Shown piece by piece: positions 36,788 to 47,808 of a DNA stretch of 64,000 nucleotides. How positions within the stretch are numbered: the stretch's first letter is position 1; each line of letters opens with the position of its first letter. This DNA comes from Costus lasius. Taxonomy: Eukaryota > Streptophyta > Magnoliopsida > Zingiberales > Costaceae. Below the pieces are notes generated by a model. The model made no database searches and was not told the origin of the DNA. It worked only from the letters and a program-made list of their open reading frames with translations. The stretch is from NCBI GenBank assembly GCA_027563935.2, contig CM050454.1:75784596-75848595 (forward strand). The letters run 5' to 3'. The translations under genes were made by a program, and so were the position numbers.

Positions 36788-38463
36788 TGAAGGGGGGGGG
36801 GGGCGAAACCCTAATTCAGGCGCATATAAAATTTTTCATGGGCGAAAACAAGGGTTTCATGAAGATCGCATGGCATGAACATATGATCAACTATTAGTTC
36901 TTGCAATGAGAAGATAGGATGTTACCATGGCCATTATTTGGATGGCGACTTGGAAGAATATAGAGGGCGAGCGGCTCTCCTCCAAAGCAGTCGCACACAA
37001 GGTGACGATGGCTACTCCCTTTTCCTCTTTGTGCTAGCAAAGTTCCAAGGTGTCCTTCAACGTGTAGGAGAAGATGAGATGTTCTTCTTCTTGGCTAAGC
37101 GAAAACTCTCTACCTCTTCTCTTTCGTGGAGCCTCGACACACACACGAGAGGAGAAGCATTCATTCGAGAGAGAGGGAGGCGTTGAGGCGTTATCCAACG
37201 TGGGAACGCTTATGGCTTCCAAAAATAGAAAGTCATCAAGCCATGCGCCCATGTTTTCGAACCAACCAAAATGTCTTCTCACTTTAAACCATGCGTTCAC
37301 TTATGTGAACCGGTTCTATTGCATTTGGTTCAAAGACCAAATCAAACCAAGCCATGGTCTAGATCTCATATGAACCAGATGGCTCAAGATCTAACCACAC
37401 ATCTCTTGATGCTCTTGATCTCATCGATCAAGCATCAATTCTCCCGATCGAAGCTTACCGATCTCAAGCCCTAATCAATCAAACATGATCAGACTAGATC
37501 TCACTTCCAATCAGAGTTTAAACTCCTTTAAACTGAACCAAAACCATTCAGTCCACACGATCTGACATAAGTAAGCCATATCATCAAATTGTGCGACCCT
37601 AAGGGTTTCCTTCAATGTCGGTAACGATAACTTACGTTATCACGATCAGAGAGGGGTATCTAGCAACACATCACTGTCTCTTGATATAAAGGAAAGAGTC
37701 TTCCAAGACTACACCCAAACCATAGCACAAGTGTGAATCCAATTCACTTGACATACATGTTTCCTTTGCCACTGGATGTTCTCATTGGACAAGCGTGTCA
37801 AGCCTGTAATTCCAATATGATGAAAATGATTAGATCAGATGAACATAGTCATCTGGGTATGGCCATACACTTTCTCAATCATCTCATCCAGGGGGCCCCT
37901 TTAGAACATCACACTCCAACAAGGAGAGGCAATCCTATATCTATCACTAGTGTCCTAACATGACTCATGCTCATTATCCAAGATAATCTATAACCCTTAT
38001 ATTTCAAATGATATTGAATTACCTCAAGACAATGCCAATCATCATTTAGAAACACAAGCGATCTCAAGTCAGAGGAAATATGCCACTTGCTTGCATATAA
38101 GGATTATTCACATTGTGACAAACAATTGAATATCCTAAGTAGGGTCTGTCCAGTACATCCAATGCACCTATGTGTCTACATCTTATTCCATGCTCGAAGC
38201 ACCCTATAAGATTAGAACACATATTAGTCTCAATCATATCAAGGTTTTCTCATGTTCACCAAGACATCTCGACTAAGGACAATACTGCATGTCAGCCAAG
38301 CTGAACACCATTGAGACATTATTCAGAAGTATACATAACAGCAGCAGATAATGTAACAACCTGAATAACAACCATTGCCTTTATAAACTTATACATAGTT
38401 TATACATGATACTGAAATCATCCCAAAGGCCTCAAACATTAGCCTTAAGGGCATACCCCAACA
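36788..38463 (-). repeat. 5' LTR of Cop1-V (right copy, 1676 bp)
   Basis: Partner of 30114-31786; begins TGAA plus twelve G and ends CCCCAACA before the duplication TGAGA. Confidence 0.95.
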
Positions 38464-39580
38464 TGAGATCCAACAAACCTCCTGCCCTCTCACCAGTCTT
38501 GGTGAAGGGCGTCTTTGTCATTTTCCCTAATAAACAAGTCTCACATGTATCAAGTTCCTCCAAGGAACTCGAATCTAGCAACCCATTTGCATGGAGTTGT
38601 CGAATGCGATTCTTGTTTATATGGGCTAATCGACAATGCCGTAGGAAAGCACCAACTGAACCACTCAGTTTGGTCCTTTTATTATTTATGTTACAAATAG
38701 AGCTAATCCTTGTCCAAGACATGCGGACCATTGCACAAAGTACCCTTCCCATAAAACATGTTTGCAAAAGAAAAAGAACATAAGTTCTCTTTTATTTCAA
38801 ACCTAAATCCTTTCTTTGCCAAGCAAGGAGTGGATACAATGTTTTGGTAAGGGAAGGTACATAATAGCAATTGTCTAGCTTTAACTGAAGTCCGGAAGGC
38901 AGGGAGAAAAACTCCTACAGCAACAGCAGCAACTTGTGCCCTGTTTCCTATCCTTAGGTCAATCTCTCTAGGCCTTACCGATCTATCCTTTCTGAGCCTT
39001 TGCATATTTGTACTCCACATGCGGTATCCAATACCCATGTCATAGGAGTAGAAAGGTTGACTTCGGTAACATAAATACCTGAGCATGAAGACAAGGCCTT
39101 GCCTTTCTTCTCCTCATTCTGAAGTTGCAACATGTCCTTCAACATGTGAGGTGGCCCTCCACATGAATAGCACCTATTATTCCTGATCATATCCATCTTT
39201 AATTTCAGTTCCTTGGTCAAGCCTTTCGGCTCAATACACTGAATATCAACTTTAGCAGGATTGAGCTCAACCAATTCATCAAAGAGTTGCCTTAGATTAA
39301 AATAATTTCAGAGGCACTCTTCGATTCATATCACCCTTTAAATTCAAGTGATATGTTGGTTAGCAACCTCCAAAGTATCAACCTGATGCTTATCATAAGC
39401 ATCCCTCTCAGCCGCTGAGGCCGAGCATGGAAGTGGCTCAGGAATAAGACGCTCAAGAACATAAAGCTTCCTCTCGAGCTTGAGCACGATTCTCAAGTTC
39501 ATATACCAATCCAGTAAGTTGGATCCAACCAACTTATCCAGGGTAGATCGCAGTGACCAACTGCTATTGTTCATAGCCAT
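38464..39580 (-). pseudogene. Cop2-I gag and start of pol, heavily decayed
   Basis: Reads from the right with an ATG at 39578-39580. The gag start resembles Cop1 gag (LDWYMNLRIVLKLERKLYVL) but most of the gag core is deleted near 39300. The zinc knuckle survives only in part (CYSCGGPPH, last Cys changed). Protease DTACGVQIC is recognisable near 39030, then pieces of the integrase zinc site (HINKNRIRQLH, CETCLLGK) near 38560-38640, in three different frames. It ends at the TGAGA duplication of Cop1-V. A degraded relative of Cop1, not of the same family. Confidence 0.85.
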
Positions 39581-41273
39581 TGTTCTACAACAACCAAGAA
39601 ACAGCAGATTAGTACTACTTCGAGTCATTTAAACTGGACTTGCCTTTTAAATGACCATGGCTCCCACTATTTTTAATCGAATTGACAACCCACAAAGTCA
39701 ATCGAGAAATCCAAGATTTCCTAGTGAGATGAGATCCTCATTCCACACAGGGCTTCGCGTCCCACGAGGGTGGGATGAGATGCACAAAGTGACCCATGTT
39801 TCCTAAGGTGGGCGCGCCGGCCGATTGCTCCAAGCAATTCCCCTTATTGAGACAGTCCAGGCATTTCATGTCCAGCGAGGGCTGGATACAGCATAAAACC
39901 CTAACCTCTCAACGATGCCTCTAGAGTTTCATCATGTGCCTAGCACACATGAAAATCTAGTCAAGTCCATTCCTAACCGTTATGCCCAGGGCCAACGAGT
40001 TTCCTTGCGAAGGCACGCCCAGGTTAAAACTGGACTGGGGAAACCATTGCCACCATGCACTTTCTAAAGATAAGTGGGTGTGTCCCACGAGGGTGGGAAA
40101 CAGTTCACAACTCCACTGGTCGATAGCTTAGTGAGGGCTACGCGTTAGAAGGCTACTAGACTTGATATTTTAATTGAGGGTTTTTGTTTAAGGTCTCATC
40201 ATCTCAGTTTTATCTTATGTCTATCATTATAGGCATGCAATCCTATGGTGATAACATAACGATAAAACATCACAGGCATGCTTTAGCTTTTGTAAAGAAA
40301 GCAATAAAAGGATGATGAGATCATAGCCCATTCAAGACATTGAACCAATCCATGCCAAAAAGGGGTTCAACTCTTGACCTAGGATTCAAGCCCCAAGATT
40401 ATACCTAGCCTAGCCGACCTCTAGCTCTATCTTCAAGGTTGGCTCCAAGGTCATTCTCCCATGGTTTAGCTCTCAAACCCTAGGGGTACACCCACAAGGT
40501 TCGGCCAATGCCATGGTCTTCCTCCAAGGAAGGTGCGCCATTTAGCAAGCCACAAGAGGGATAGCACACAAGCACAAGGCTCGGCCAAACCCTAACTTGC
40601 GCCCCCATGCAAGGATGTGCCACCTTTGAAGCTTGTTGCGCCATCATGCAAGGATGCGCAACCAAGCAAGCATGCACCTTGCTCCAAGTAGATGCGCCAT
40701 CCTAATCTTCTTCTTAGTTAAAAGCAAAAAGAAAAGCGGCACGCAGGCCTCACAAGGATACATCACAGGCATGTTAAGGGGCTTGATATATGACCACAAC
40801 ATCATCCATAATCAAGTACTTACTCATGCAATTCTATATGCTCATGAAAAACATAAAATTTGAAATTTTACTTTTTCATAAAACATGTCTCTCTTCCTTC
40901 CCTTCATATCACAAATCTTTGATTCTAAGTTTCTCTCACGAGTCTACAAGAGGCATACCGGTTGCCCTCCTTGCAATCCTTAACTTGCTAGGATAAGGGC
41001 AATCACCCAGTCCATGCCCTATTCCAACAAGTCTCTCAAGATAGGTCTATCCTATTATGAGAGGAGAAATTTTCTCTTCCACATATGGGTCTATCCCATC
41101 ACATGAAGAGAGCAAAGAACCACAAGAAGTTAATTAGAAGTAAGAAACAAGAGACCTACAATTTTTCTACTTAAAGAAAAATCATGCGCCAACATCTATG
41201 CAATATGCAAAAATGTAGATATGGCATGTGAGCATGAAAAGCATGAAAGAACATCGTTCGAGGCTCGCAAGTA
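39581..41273 (-). other. Long leader of Cop2-I (about 1.7 kb)
   Basis: Non-coding stretch between primer site and gag. The part near gag aligns with the Cop1 leader, including three hairpins at 39761-39774 (CCCAC-GAGG-GTGGG), 39872-39885 (CCAGC-GAGG-GCTGG) and 40084-40097 (CCCAC-GAGG-GTGGG). The outer half (40300-41270) shows nothing I recognise. Confidence 0.75.
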
Positions 41274-41285
41274 GCTCTGATACCA
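41274..41285 (-). other. Primer binding site of Cop2-I
   Basis: Reverse complement TGGTATCAGAGC, one base from the LTR end at 41287. Confidence 0.9.
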
Positions 41286-41286
41286 C

Positions 41287-43378
41287 TGTTGGGAAGATCT
41301 CTTGGGACATTTTACAATTTTCAGAGCCATGGACATACATTTTACGCAGCGGAAGAATGTCCCTGAAACAGGCTAGTCCCAAAAACCCAGTGAAGATCTC
41401 TTGCGAGGGGGTCGACACGATGTGATAGTAAGTACCTTTAAGCAATTAGAAGCCGATGTCGATGAAGGCGCCCAAGTGTTCGCCCTCTGCAGTCTCGCAC
41501 ACACGGATTCCTCAAGTTTTCTTCTTCCTCGCCCGGTGCTAGCCTCGGAAAGAAGATCCATGCCTTAGGAGAGTCCTCGAAGCAACTTGCGCCACCACCA
41601 AGATGTGATGCGCCAAGGAGATGGAAGGAGAAGAGAACGCCGCAAGCCTTCTTGTTCCTTTGCGCCAAGGAAAGGAAAAGGAGAAGCATGCTTGCGCCCT
41701 TGATGGAAGAAGAAGAGCTCTAAGCTCTCCAAGCCGTCGCCCTCTAATGCTTCACGCCTCCAAGGAATTAGCATCCTCAAGAGAGGGGGCGGCAAGGGCT
41801 TATTTATAGGAGCAAGAGGCGGTTAGGGGAGAATGGCAAGTGTTGACAATTAGGGCATGATTCTAGGAGATTATCCAATCAAATATATTGATTAAATCTC
41901 CACTCCCATATGCGCCTAAGACTTGCCAAAGCAAGCATCAGCCATATGCGCCCATATCATGCCATATGAGGCATTAATCCCATCCATGCGCCTAGACCTA
42001 GTCAAGGCAATATGATGGATTGCCTAATGTGGCTTGGGCGCAAGTCCTAATCTAATTAGGACTCTAATTATGTTAATAATCAGCCCACAATTGTCAAACA
42101 CAATCCAATCAATTATCTTGTGTGATTTAATCAAATCCAATTTGATTTAATCACCTAGGAGATACCAAACAAGGCATAGGCGCAAATCCTAGCCCAACTA
42201 GAATCCCATATGCGCCTATCTATTAATTCGTCCCCATTATACCCTTCAAGCCTCATAGCCCTTCAATACAACTTATTAGCAAGCCCAACTAACCAATGGG
42301 CCAAGCCCAAAGTCCATTATGCATGTTAACCAAGCTATTGGATCCAATCCAATTTAACCCATCGTTAAATGAGGCTAACCATGGTTAATTTGATCAATAT
42401 GCCAAAAACGGAAGTTGGCTCTAATAAGTTTCTTCCATCTCATCAGGCCCATTGGCGCTGATGAAATCTCCCAAATAGATTCGAGTTATCCAATAACTCG
42501 ATCTAAAGGCTACCCGATCAATATGAAAACTCAAGTATCAAGGTGTGCGACCCTGTAGGTTCCTCTAACGCTGGCAGTGCTGACCAAAGGTCATCACAAG
42601 CAGTGAGTGGCACCTAGCAGTGCATCGCTGCTACCCAGGTTATTGGAATGGATATCGACATCGACATCCCCATCATCGCAACTAGGTACAGATGCATTAC
42701 AGTCTCTTTGCCGTACTGATATCTGATTGGACAAGTGTGTCACCACTTGTTTTCATCCAATCACATGGCTATGACTAGAACAGGTTCTCACCTGGGTATG
42801 GCCATACACTCTCAGTCATAGAATCATAAGGGAGCTCCATGGATATCATACTTCCCTAAGGAAGGGGCAAATCCTATGTCTGTCCATTGACCTTCTCATA
42901 TGGGTCGTGGCATGCTCAATGACAACCGTTATGACCTCCCAACTACGGCAAGGTGTTAGGTTGCATCAAAGCAAGTCCCTAACCATATAGAATGGTCAAT
43001 GACCTCAAGTCAAGGGATCAATGCATCTCCTGTCACTTGTGAGGATAACTCATGACACCAAGTCATAGCCTCACAGCGGGTCTATCCAGTATATCCTCCA
43101 ATGATATACCCATGTGTCTGCGTTAGCACCACGTGCCTAACCAGCCCACATACCAGTCTCACAAGTACCAGAGCTGTCCCATATCCACTCAGGTACATCG
43201 ACTAGGGACAATCATTTGAGCATAGATCCAATCTGTCTCCAGGGACATTATCATGTAAGTACACAATCGCAGGTGTAGACAAACAATGATAACAACAATG
43301 CCAAAAAGATATATGAATATCAGAGTTAAGTAGTACAAAGATGGACCAAAACTAGGTCCTAGGGCATATACACCAACA
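41287..43378 (-). repeat. 5' LTR of Cop2-I (2092 bp)
   Basis: Plus strand runs from TGTTGGGAAGATC to TATACACCAACA. It is homologous over its length to the solo LTR Cop2-III. It contains GTATGGCCATAC (42796-42807), hairpin TGACC-AAA-GGTCA (42581-42593) and hairpin GTATATC/GATATAC (43089-43109), in the same order as the corresponding hairpins of Cop1 LTRs. Confidence 0.9.
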
Positions 43379-43568
43379 GTGTTCGACCCTGAAGACCTGA
43401 AGGACCCCCGATGACCCCATTTCGACGTGCGTCACCCTCCCTACCATGTTGCTCCACTTCATGATGATCCAAAAGAGCCCTACGAGATGACATTACGGCG
43501 GTCCCAACGCACTCTCAACCGCTGGATCGCTTTGTGGGAGTTGTGAGTTCGTTAGCCATTCATATCGA
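43379..43568 (+). pseudogene. Gyp1-I: 3' end of a gypsy pol region
   Basis: Fragment that begins at the Cop2-I LTR border. It aligns with the end of the Gyp1-III internal region (about 51130-51278), sharing a RRSQ-like peptide. One frame is open apart from a TGA. In plants, chromoviruses of the CRM type end in a short C-terminal motif at this place; that link is inference. The right border with the LTR is approximate. Confidence 0.55.
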
Positions 43569-44554
43569 AGTTCTTCAGCCCAAAAACATCACGAATCACC
43601 TGCCAGATGGCCCAACCACTGATGGGCCACGCAACCACCTTAGTAATATGGCCCAAGAGCGCTCCATTTCGGTAGTAACTCAGCCCATGACATCTAAATT
43701 TTGCTGCTTTATCACGGTATGCTCCGAGCATGTCTAATGGCCTCTATACGAAAGATGAAGGACCATGTGATCAACTTCATGGAATATTAGGTAGGAGTTT
43801 GTTTTTCTTTGTCTTGTAGTTGTAGATTGACCACTTTAGTGGCCTGCAAGAGTAGTTGTTTATTAGAGTGTGTTGTCTTTAGTAGTTTTGGCTTGTTCCC
43901 TCCCCTCTTGTTCTATAAAAGAGGAGGCTGGGGTAGCTTCTTCCTTAGTTCTCTTAGTGAGTAGAGACCTCCTGGTGAGCTGAGAGCCTCCAGCGCGTAG
44001 AAGTCGAAGTTGGTGCTTCGTCTTTGGAGTTCGTATGGGTCGAGGGCGCCCCCTCGATTCCAAGTTATTCCCCTTTCCCTGCTTTCAAAGAAGTAAATCC
44101 CACCCCACTGGTGGGTCAGGTTCGCCTGTTTTTTCCACTTCATTGCATACATTTCCACTGTGGTTTTCATCTCTTCACCCACGGGTATCCATTCGTCAGA
44201 GGCGTGGCTGGTTCTCTTGTTTCTTTGGTGTGTTTTCAGCTACATAGGCTAGCAAGCTGAATCCTATGGCACTGTTGCCCTTTGAACGTGCTGAGTTTAA
44301 AGTGCCAAGTGAGCTTGCTAAATTGCTATAAAGTTAGTCTGTTACATTCAGTAGTTGGGTGCCGTTGAGTTCTTTTCGCATTCATGTTGCCCCGATTGAG
44401 CTCGATGCTATTTTCATTGCGCTTTCCTCATGTTTCCCTGCATTTTCGACGTGTTTTCACTTTCCTCATCTCACGACCCTCTCCCGTTTTCGCGTGCATC
44501 GTGTAACACCCTAGAGTATGGCTCTAAGGACCCTCCCACCCATTAGTAGCTTCA
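43569..44554 (+). repeat. LTR of Gyp1-I (about 0.99 kb)
   Basis: Diverged relative of the LTR at 45682-46661. Shared landmarks are the block near GCAAATTCTGCTG-like sequence (around 43695), the TATA box (43914-43920), and the end TAGAGTATGG...TAGTAGCTTCA. The 5' border is placed by alignment only. The usual primer site does not follow; after about ten bases sequence of Cop2-II begins. Confidence 0.65.
43914..43920 (+). promoter_or_regulatory. TATA box of the Gyp1-I LTR
   Basis: TATAAAA in context TTCTATAAAAGAGGAGG, at the same place in the LTR as the box at 46060-46066. Confidence 0.55.
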
Positions 44555-44562
44555 TCAGGGTT

Positions 44563-45489
44563 GGTCTAGTATATGTACCACTGATATACCCGTATGTCTG
44601 CATTAGCACCTCGTGCATAACCAGCCCACATACCAGTCTCACAAGTACAAGAGCTATCCCATATCCACTCAAGTACATCGACTGGGGATAAGAGTTTGAG
44701 CACAAATCCAATCTGTCTCTAGGGAAATTATAATATAAGAGCATAATCGCAGATGTAAACTAAGCATGATAACGACAATGCCAGAATGATATATAAGAAA
44801 TATCAATGTCAAGTAGTACAAAGTATAGACCAAAACTAGGTCTTTGGTCATAAACACCAACAATCTCCCACATGCACTTAGACCTAGAGGTTGAGGAACC
44901 TCAACCCCATATCCCTCGTATGACCATTATGCTTTTGCTACATAAAAGCCTTGGTTAGTGGGTTTGCTAGATTGTTATCTGTGTGAACTCTGCTAATCTT
45001 GACATCACCTCGGTTAATGATCTCTCTGATCAGGTGAAATCTCCTAAGTATGTGTTTGGACCTTTGATGAGACCGTGGTTCCTTTGCATGTGCAATCGCT
45101 CTATTGTTGTCACAATAGAGCTCAATCAGATCCACAGCAATAGGAACCACCTGAAGATCAGATATGAAGTTCCTTATTCAAACGGCTTCTTTAGCTACCT
45201 TAAAAGCGGCGACATACTCAGCCTCGGTTGTAGAATTAGCTATGGTGGATTGCTTGAAGCTCTTCTAGCATACAGTGCCTCCATTCATTTGAACACATAG
45301 CTTGCCTGCAATCTGAAGTTGTCTAGGCCAGACTGGAATGACACATCAGTGTAGCCCTAAACACTGAGCTCTTCCTGTCCCCCACAGACCAAGAATAAAT
45401 CCTTAGTTCTTCTCATATACTTCAGGATGTTCTTTACAGCCCCCTAGTGCTGCAGACCTGGATTGGATTGGTATCGGTTGGTGATGTAA
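44563..45489 (-). mobile_element. Cop2-II: copia remnant cut at both ends
   Basis: Left part 44563-44862 is the first 300 bp of a Cop2 LTR (ends ...AAACACCAACA), then a polypurine tract (44863-44879) and the RNase H end of pol to about 45489. Neither end shows a TSD or a complete LTR. It abuts a gypsy LTR on the left and gypsy internal sequence on the right, so it was trimmed by deletion or illegitimate recombination. Confidence 0.8.
44880..45489 (-). pseudogene. Cop2-II RNase H end of pol
   Basis: On the minus strand the peptides CDNNRAIAHAKEPRSHQ, KHILRRFHLIREIINRG and HTDNNLANPLTK are readable (44938-45150), matching the end of copia RNase H. Upstream, TEAEY-like sequence near 45220 and the DASF region near 45340 are in other frames, so it is frameshifted. 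No start. Confidence 0.78.
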
Positions 45490-45681
45490 GAGGACCCTCC
45501 ACGGCAGTTCCAGAACTAGAGAAACATGGTCATTTTGTGGACTCCCCTCCAGACAAGGTTCCACCTCCCGTAAAATATTCAAAGGGGCTTAACATAATCA
45601 TGATAAGGTGATCTCAACGTTCAAGTCAACTGCCCAATCGATTCGTGGGTGCCATCAGTCCATTATCAGCCCACACGGAGG
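45490..45681 (+). pseudogene. Gyp1-II: end of a gypsy internal region joined to the LTR at 45682
   Basis: About 90% identical by eye to 51087-51278, which is the end of the Gyp1-III internal region before its 3' LTR. Here it stands before the left LTR of Gyp1-III. An LTR with internal 3' sequence before it and internal 5' sequence after it is what a tandem of two elements sharing one LTR looks like. Confidence 0.75.
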
Positions 45682-46661
45682 TGTTGCGACCCATGTGCTT
45701 GGCACCCCGGCGACCTGAAGCCCCGATCAATGATAGCTACCACAACCAGTTGACCAACACGGCCTAAGAACAAGCTAGCACATTGATGAATCAGCCCACA
45801 ATCAGCAAATTCTGCTGTTTCATTGTCGTGTGCTCTGAGATGGTTTGATGGCCCAGTCATAGCCCAGAAGGCCCAGTTGCAGCCCAGAAGGCCCAACCCA
45901 TGTCCCAGCTTTAGATTCCTTCATCTACTTTAGTTAGTATTAGTTAGTCTGAGTTAGTTAGTGCTCACCTCAGCAAGCTTGCATCAGCAGCATCTTGACT
46001 GCTTTTAGTTAGTTAGAGTAGGTAGTCATGCTTGTGGTGTGATATTCCCTCCCTTACTCTATAAAAGGGAGTTGGAGGTTAGCTTGTTCCTTAGCTTTCT
46101 TGTGTGATAGGAGCTCACTTTAGAGAGGTTAGAGTGTGGAGCAAGGTGTGTGATCCTTGGCTCGGTCTCAATTCCTCGCCTACTGGTTGTAATCGTCTTT
46201 CATTTCAAAGAAGTAAATCGCACCGCCAGTGCATCAGGTTTGCCTGTTTTTGGATTCTTGTTATGTTGTTCTTGCTTGATTTTCTTACCCATGGGCATTC
46301 GTATGCCGGAGACGTGGAGGTTCCTTGGCTTTGGTGTGACCACAGGTTCATAGGCGTGCGAGCTGAGTCGCCGCTAAATCCGCTGCCCTTGTTGCCGTGT
46401 TGTGCTTAAATTGCTTGCTAAGAGAGGTTAGTGAGTTTCATTTGCGTAGTTGTGTGTCGTTGGTTTCTTCGTCGTCCGTGTTGCCCCGAAACGTATTCAT
46501 CACCGTCTTTCGCATTGTTTCTCGCTGGTTTTCACATTGCTCATTTTTCAACACGTGTTTTACTTCCCTCGTCTCCAAACCCTCTCTCATTTTTTGATTA
46601 TCGTTTCATAAACCCCTAGAGTACGGAGCTAAGGACCAACCCACCTTAAGTAGCTGCTTCA
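45682..46661 (+). repeat. 5' LTR of Gyp1-III (980 bp)
   Basis: Begins TGTTGCGACCCATGTGC and ends GTAGCTGCTTCA. Its first 17 bases equal 51279-51295 and the next part matches 63651-64000. It contains a TATA box at 46060. Confidence 0.85.
46060..46066 (+). promoter_or_regulatory. TATA box of the Gyp1-III LTR
   Basis: TATAAAA in context CTCTATAAAAGGGAG, about 380 bp into the LTR, where a Pol II promoter is expected in a gypsy LTR. Confidence 0.6.
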
Positions 46662-46665
46662 AATT

Positions 46666-46677
46666 TGGTATAAGAGG
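46666..46677 (+). other. Degenerate primer binding site of Gyp1-III
   Basis: TGGTATAAGAGG, four bases after the LTR end, against TGGTATCAGAGC of initiator tRNA-Met; two mismatches. Confidence 0.65.
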
Positions 46678-46856
46678 AGTTGTGCATTCAATTCTTATTG
46701 TTCGCATGATCCAACTCCATTGTATCTTCATATTTCCGCATGCTTTCAGCATTTGCATTTTCAGTCATACCTTGTTTGTGCATGGTGACTACGAGGTCAC
46801 AAACCATATCCTAGTTCCCTAATTTCCATGAGTCCGTCCTACCCACGGAAGGGTCA

Positions 46857-47808
46857 ATGATTTTTGTCGCATCGTGTGTACCTCACCCGCACCCTTTGAT
46901 GGTAGCCTTGATCCCACACGGTTTCTTGATTGGGCCGCGTCGGTCGACAACTACTTTGAGTGGTGCGCCATGCCCCAACACCTACACCTCAACTTTGCAC
47001 ACCACCTCTTTGAGAGTCCAGCCCGTCTATATTAGGCAAGTGTGGAACAGCAACTGGAGCAGCAAGCCCTCCCACCCATTACGCGGTGGGATGAAATGAA
47101 GTACTGCCTCCGTGAGTGGTATGTTCCCCCCTCCTATAGGTAGCACCTCTTGGACGAATATAGTAGCATATAGTAGGGATCTGGTATTGTCGCTGAGTAT
47201 AGGCTAGCCTTTGACACATTAGCACTTAGGTACAACTTGCGAGAGGACCCCGAGTTTACCCTATCTAGATTCAAGAATGGACTTCGATCGGAGATCCGAA
47301 GAGCCTTATCTGCCTATAACTCGGAGAGTTTGGACTAGACGTTCCAGCAAGCTCTAGACATTGAGCATGACTTGCACATTGCTGCTAAGTGCAGCGAGTT
47401 GGTACCTTCTAGACGACCCCCAGTTTTGGGTCCCCACTTGTTCATTCTAGAGACGAGCGTGCAGAGCCCCGGTACGCTCCAACTGTCTGCGAGGCATGCT
47501 CGGAGCCCCATCATGCTACCTTTGTTTGTGACCCCCCTAGGCGTCCCACACCCGACGCCCCTCCTCCTCGCCTTTCATGAGAGGAAAAGGGCAAGGCCCC
47601 AGCTAATGGGTCTATGGACCATGTGAATTGTTTCAACTGTCTCCAACCTAGCCATTATTCGAAGGATTGCCCCAAGCACCCTACCCATGTTGACAAGAGT
47701 GAGCCCCGATTGTCTGCTATGACCCGTGAGTGCACTGAGCGTGACATTGAGCCTGAGTGTTATACTAGTGAAGATGAGTCGGGTCAGCCCACACTGGCAG
47801 TTGTCTGA
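46857..47808 (+). pseudogene. Gyp1-III gag
   Basis: A capsid-like segment starts near 47084 (RWDEMKYCLREWYVPPSY) and runs on with four in-frame stops (one after PPSYR, two after EYSSI, one after SESLD) to about 47400. Downstream in another frame is a complete CX2CX4HX4C zinc knuckle (CFNCLQPSHYSKDC, 47614 onward). The region before 47040 is not clearly readable. Decayed gag of the retrotransposon-gag type. Confidence 0.75.

Larger units (their letters stand above)
30114..38463 (-). mobile_element. Cop1-V: copia element with a damaged leader (8350 bp)
   Basis: LTRs at 30114-31786 and 36788-38463, with target duplication TGAGA at 30109-30113 and 38464-38468. By eye the LTRs differ at about a dozen sites plus the length of a G run (9 against 12). 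Gag-pol has a lost start codon, stops and a frameshift, and most of the primer site and outer leader is missing. It inserted in the integrase code of Cop2-I. Confidence 0.95.
30093..43378 (-). mobile_element. Cop2-I: old copia element hosting the Cop1 nest; 3' part off the window
   Basis: Own sequence is 30093-30113 (a 21-bp piece of integrase code between two inserted elements) and 38464-43378 (pol start, gag, leader, primer site, 5' LTR). The 21-bp piece and the bases after 38468 join into sequence that matches the Cop1 integrase region around 15900-15930, which proves that the two flanks belong together. Everything from 1 to 30092 also lies inside it by inference. The coding part is heavily decayed, so it is much older than the Cop1 copies. 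Confidence 0.85.
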
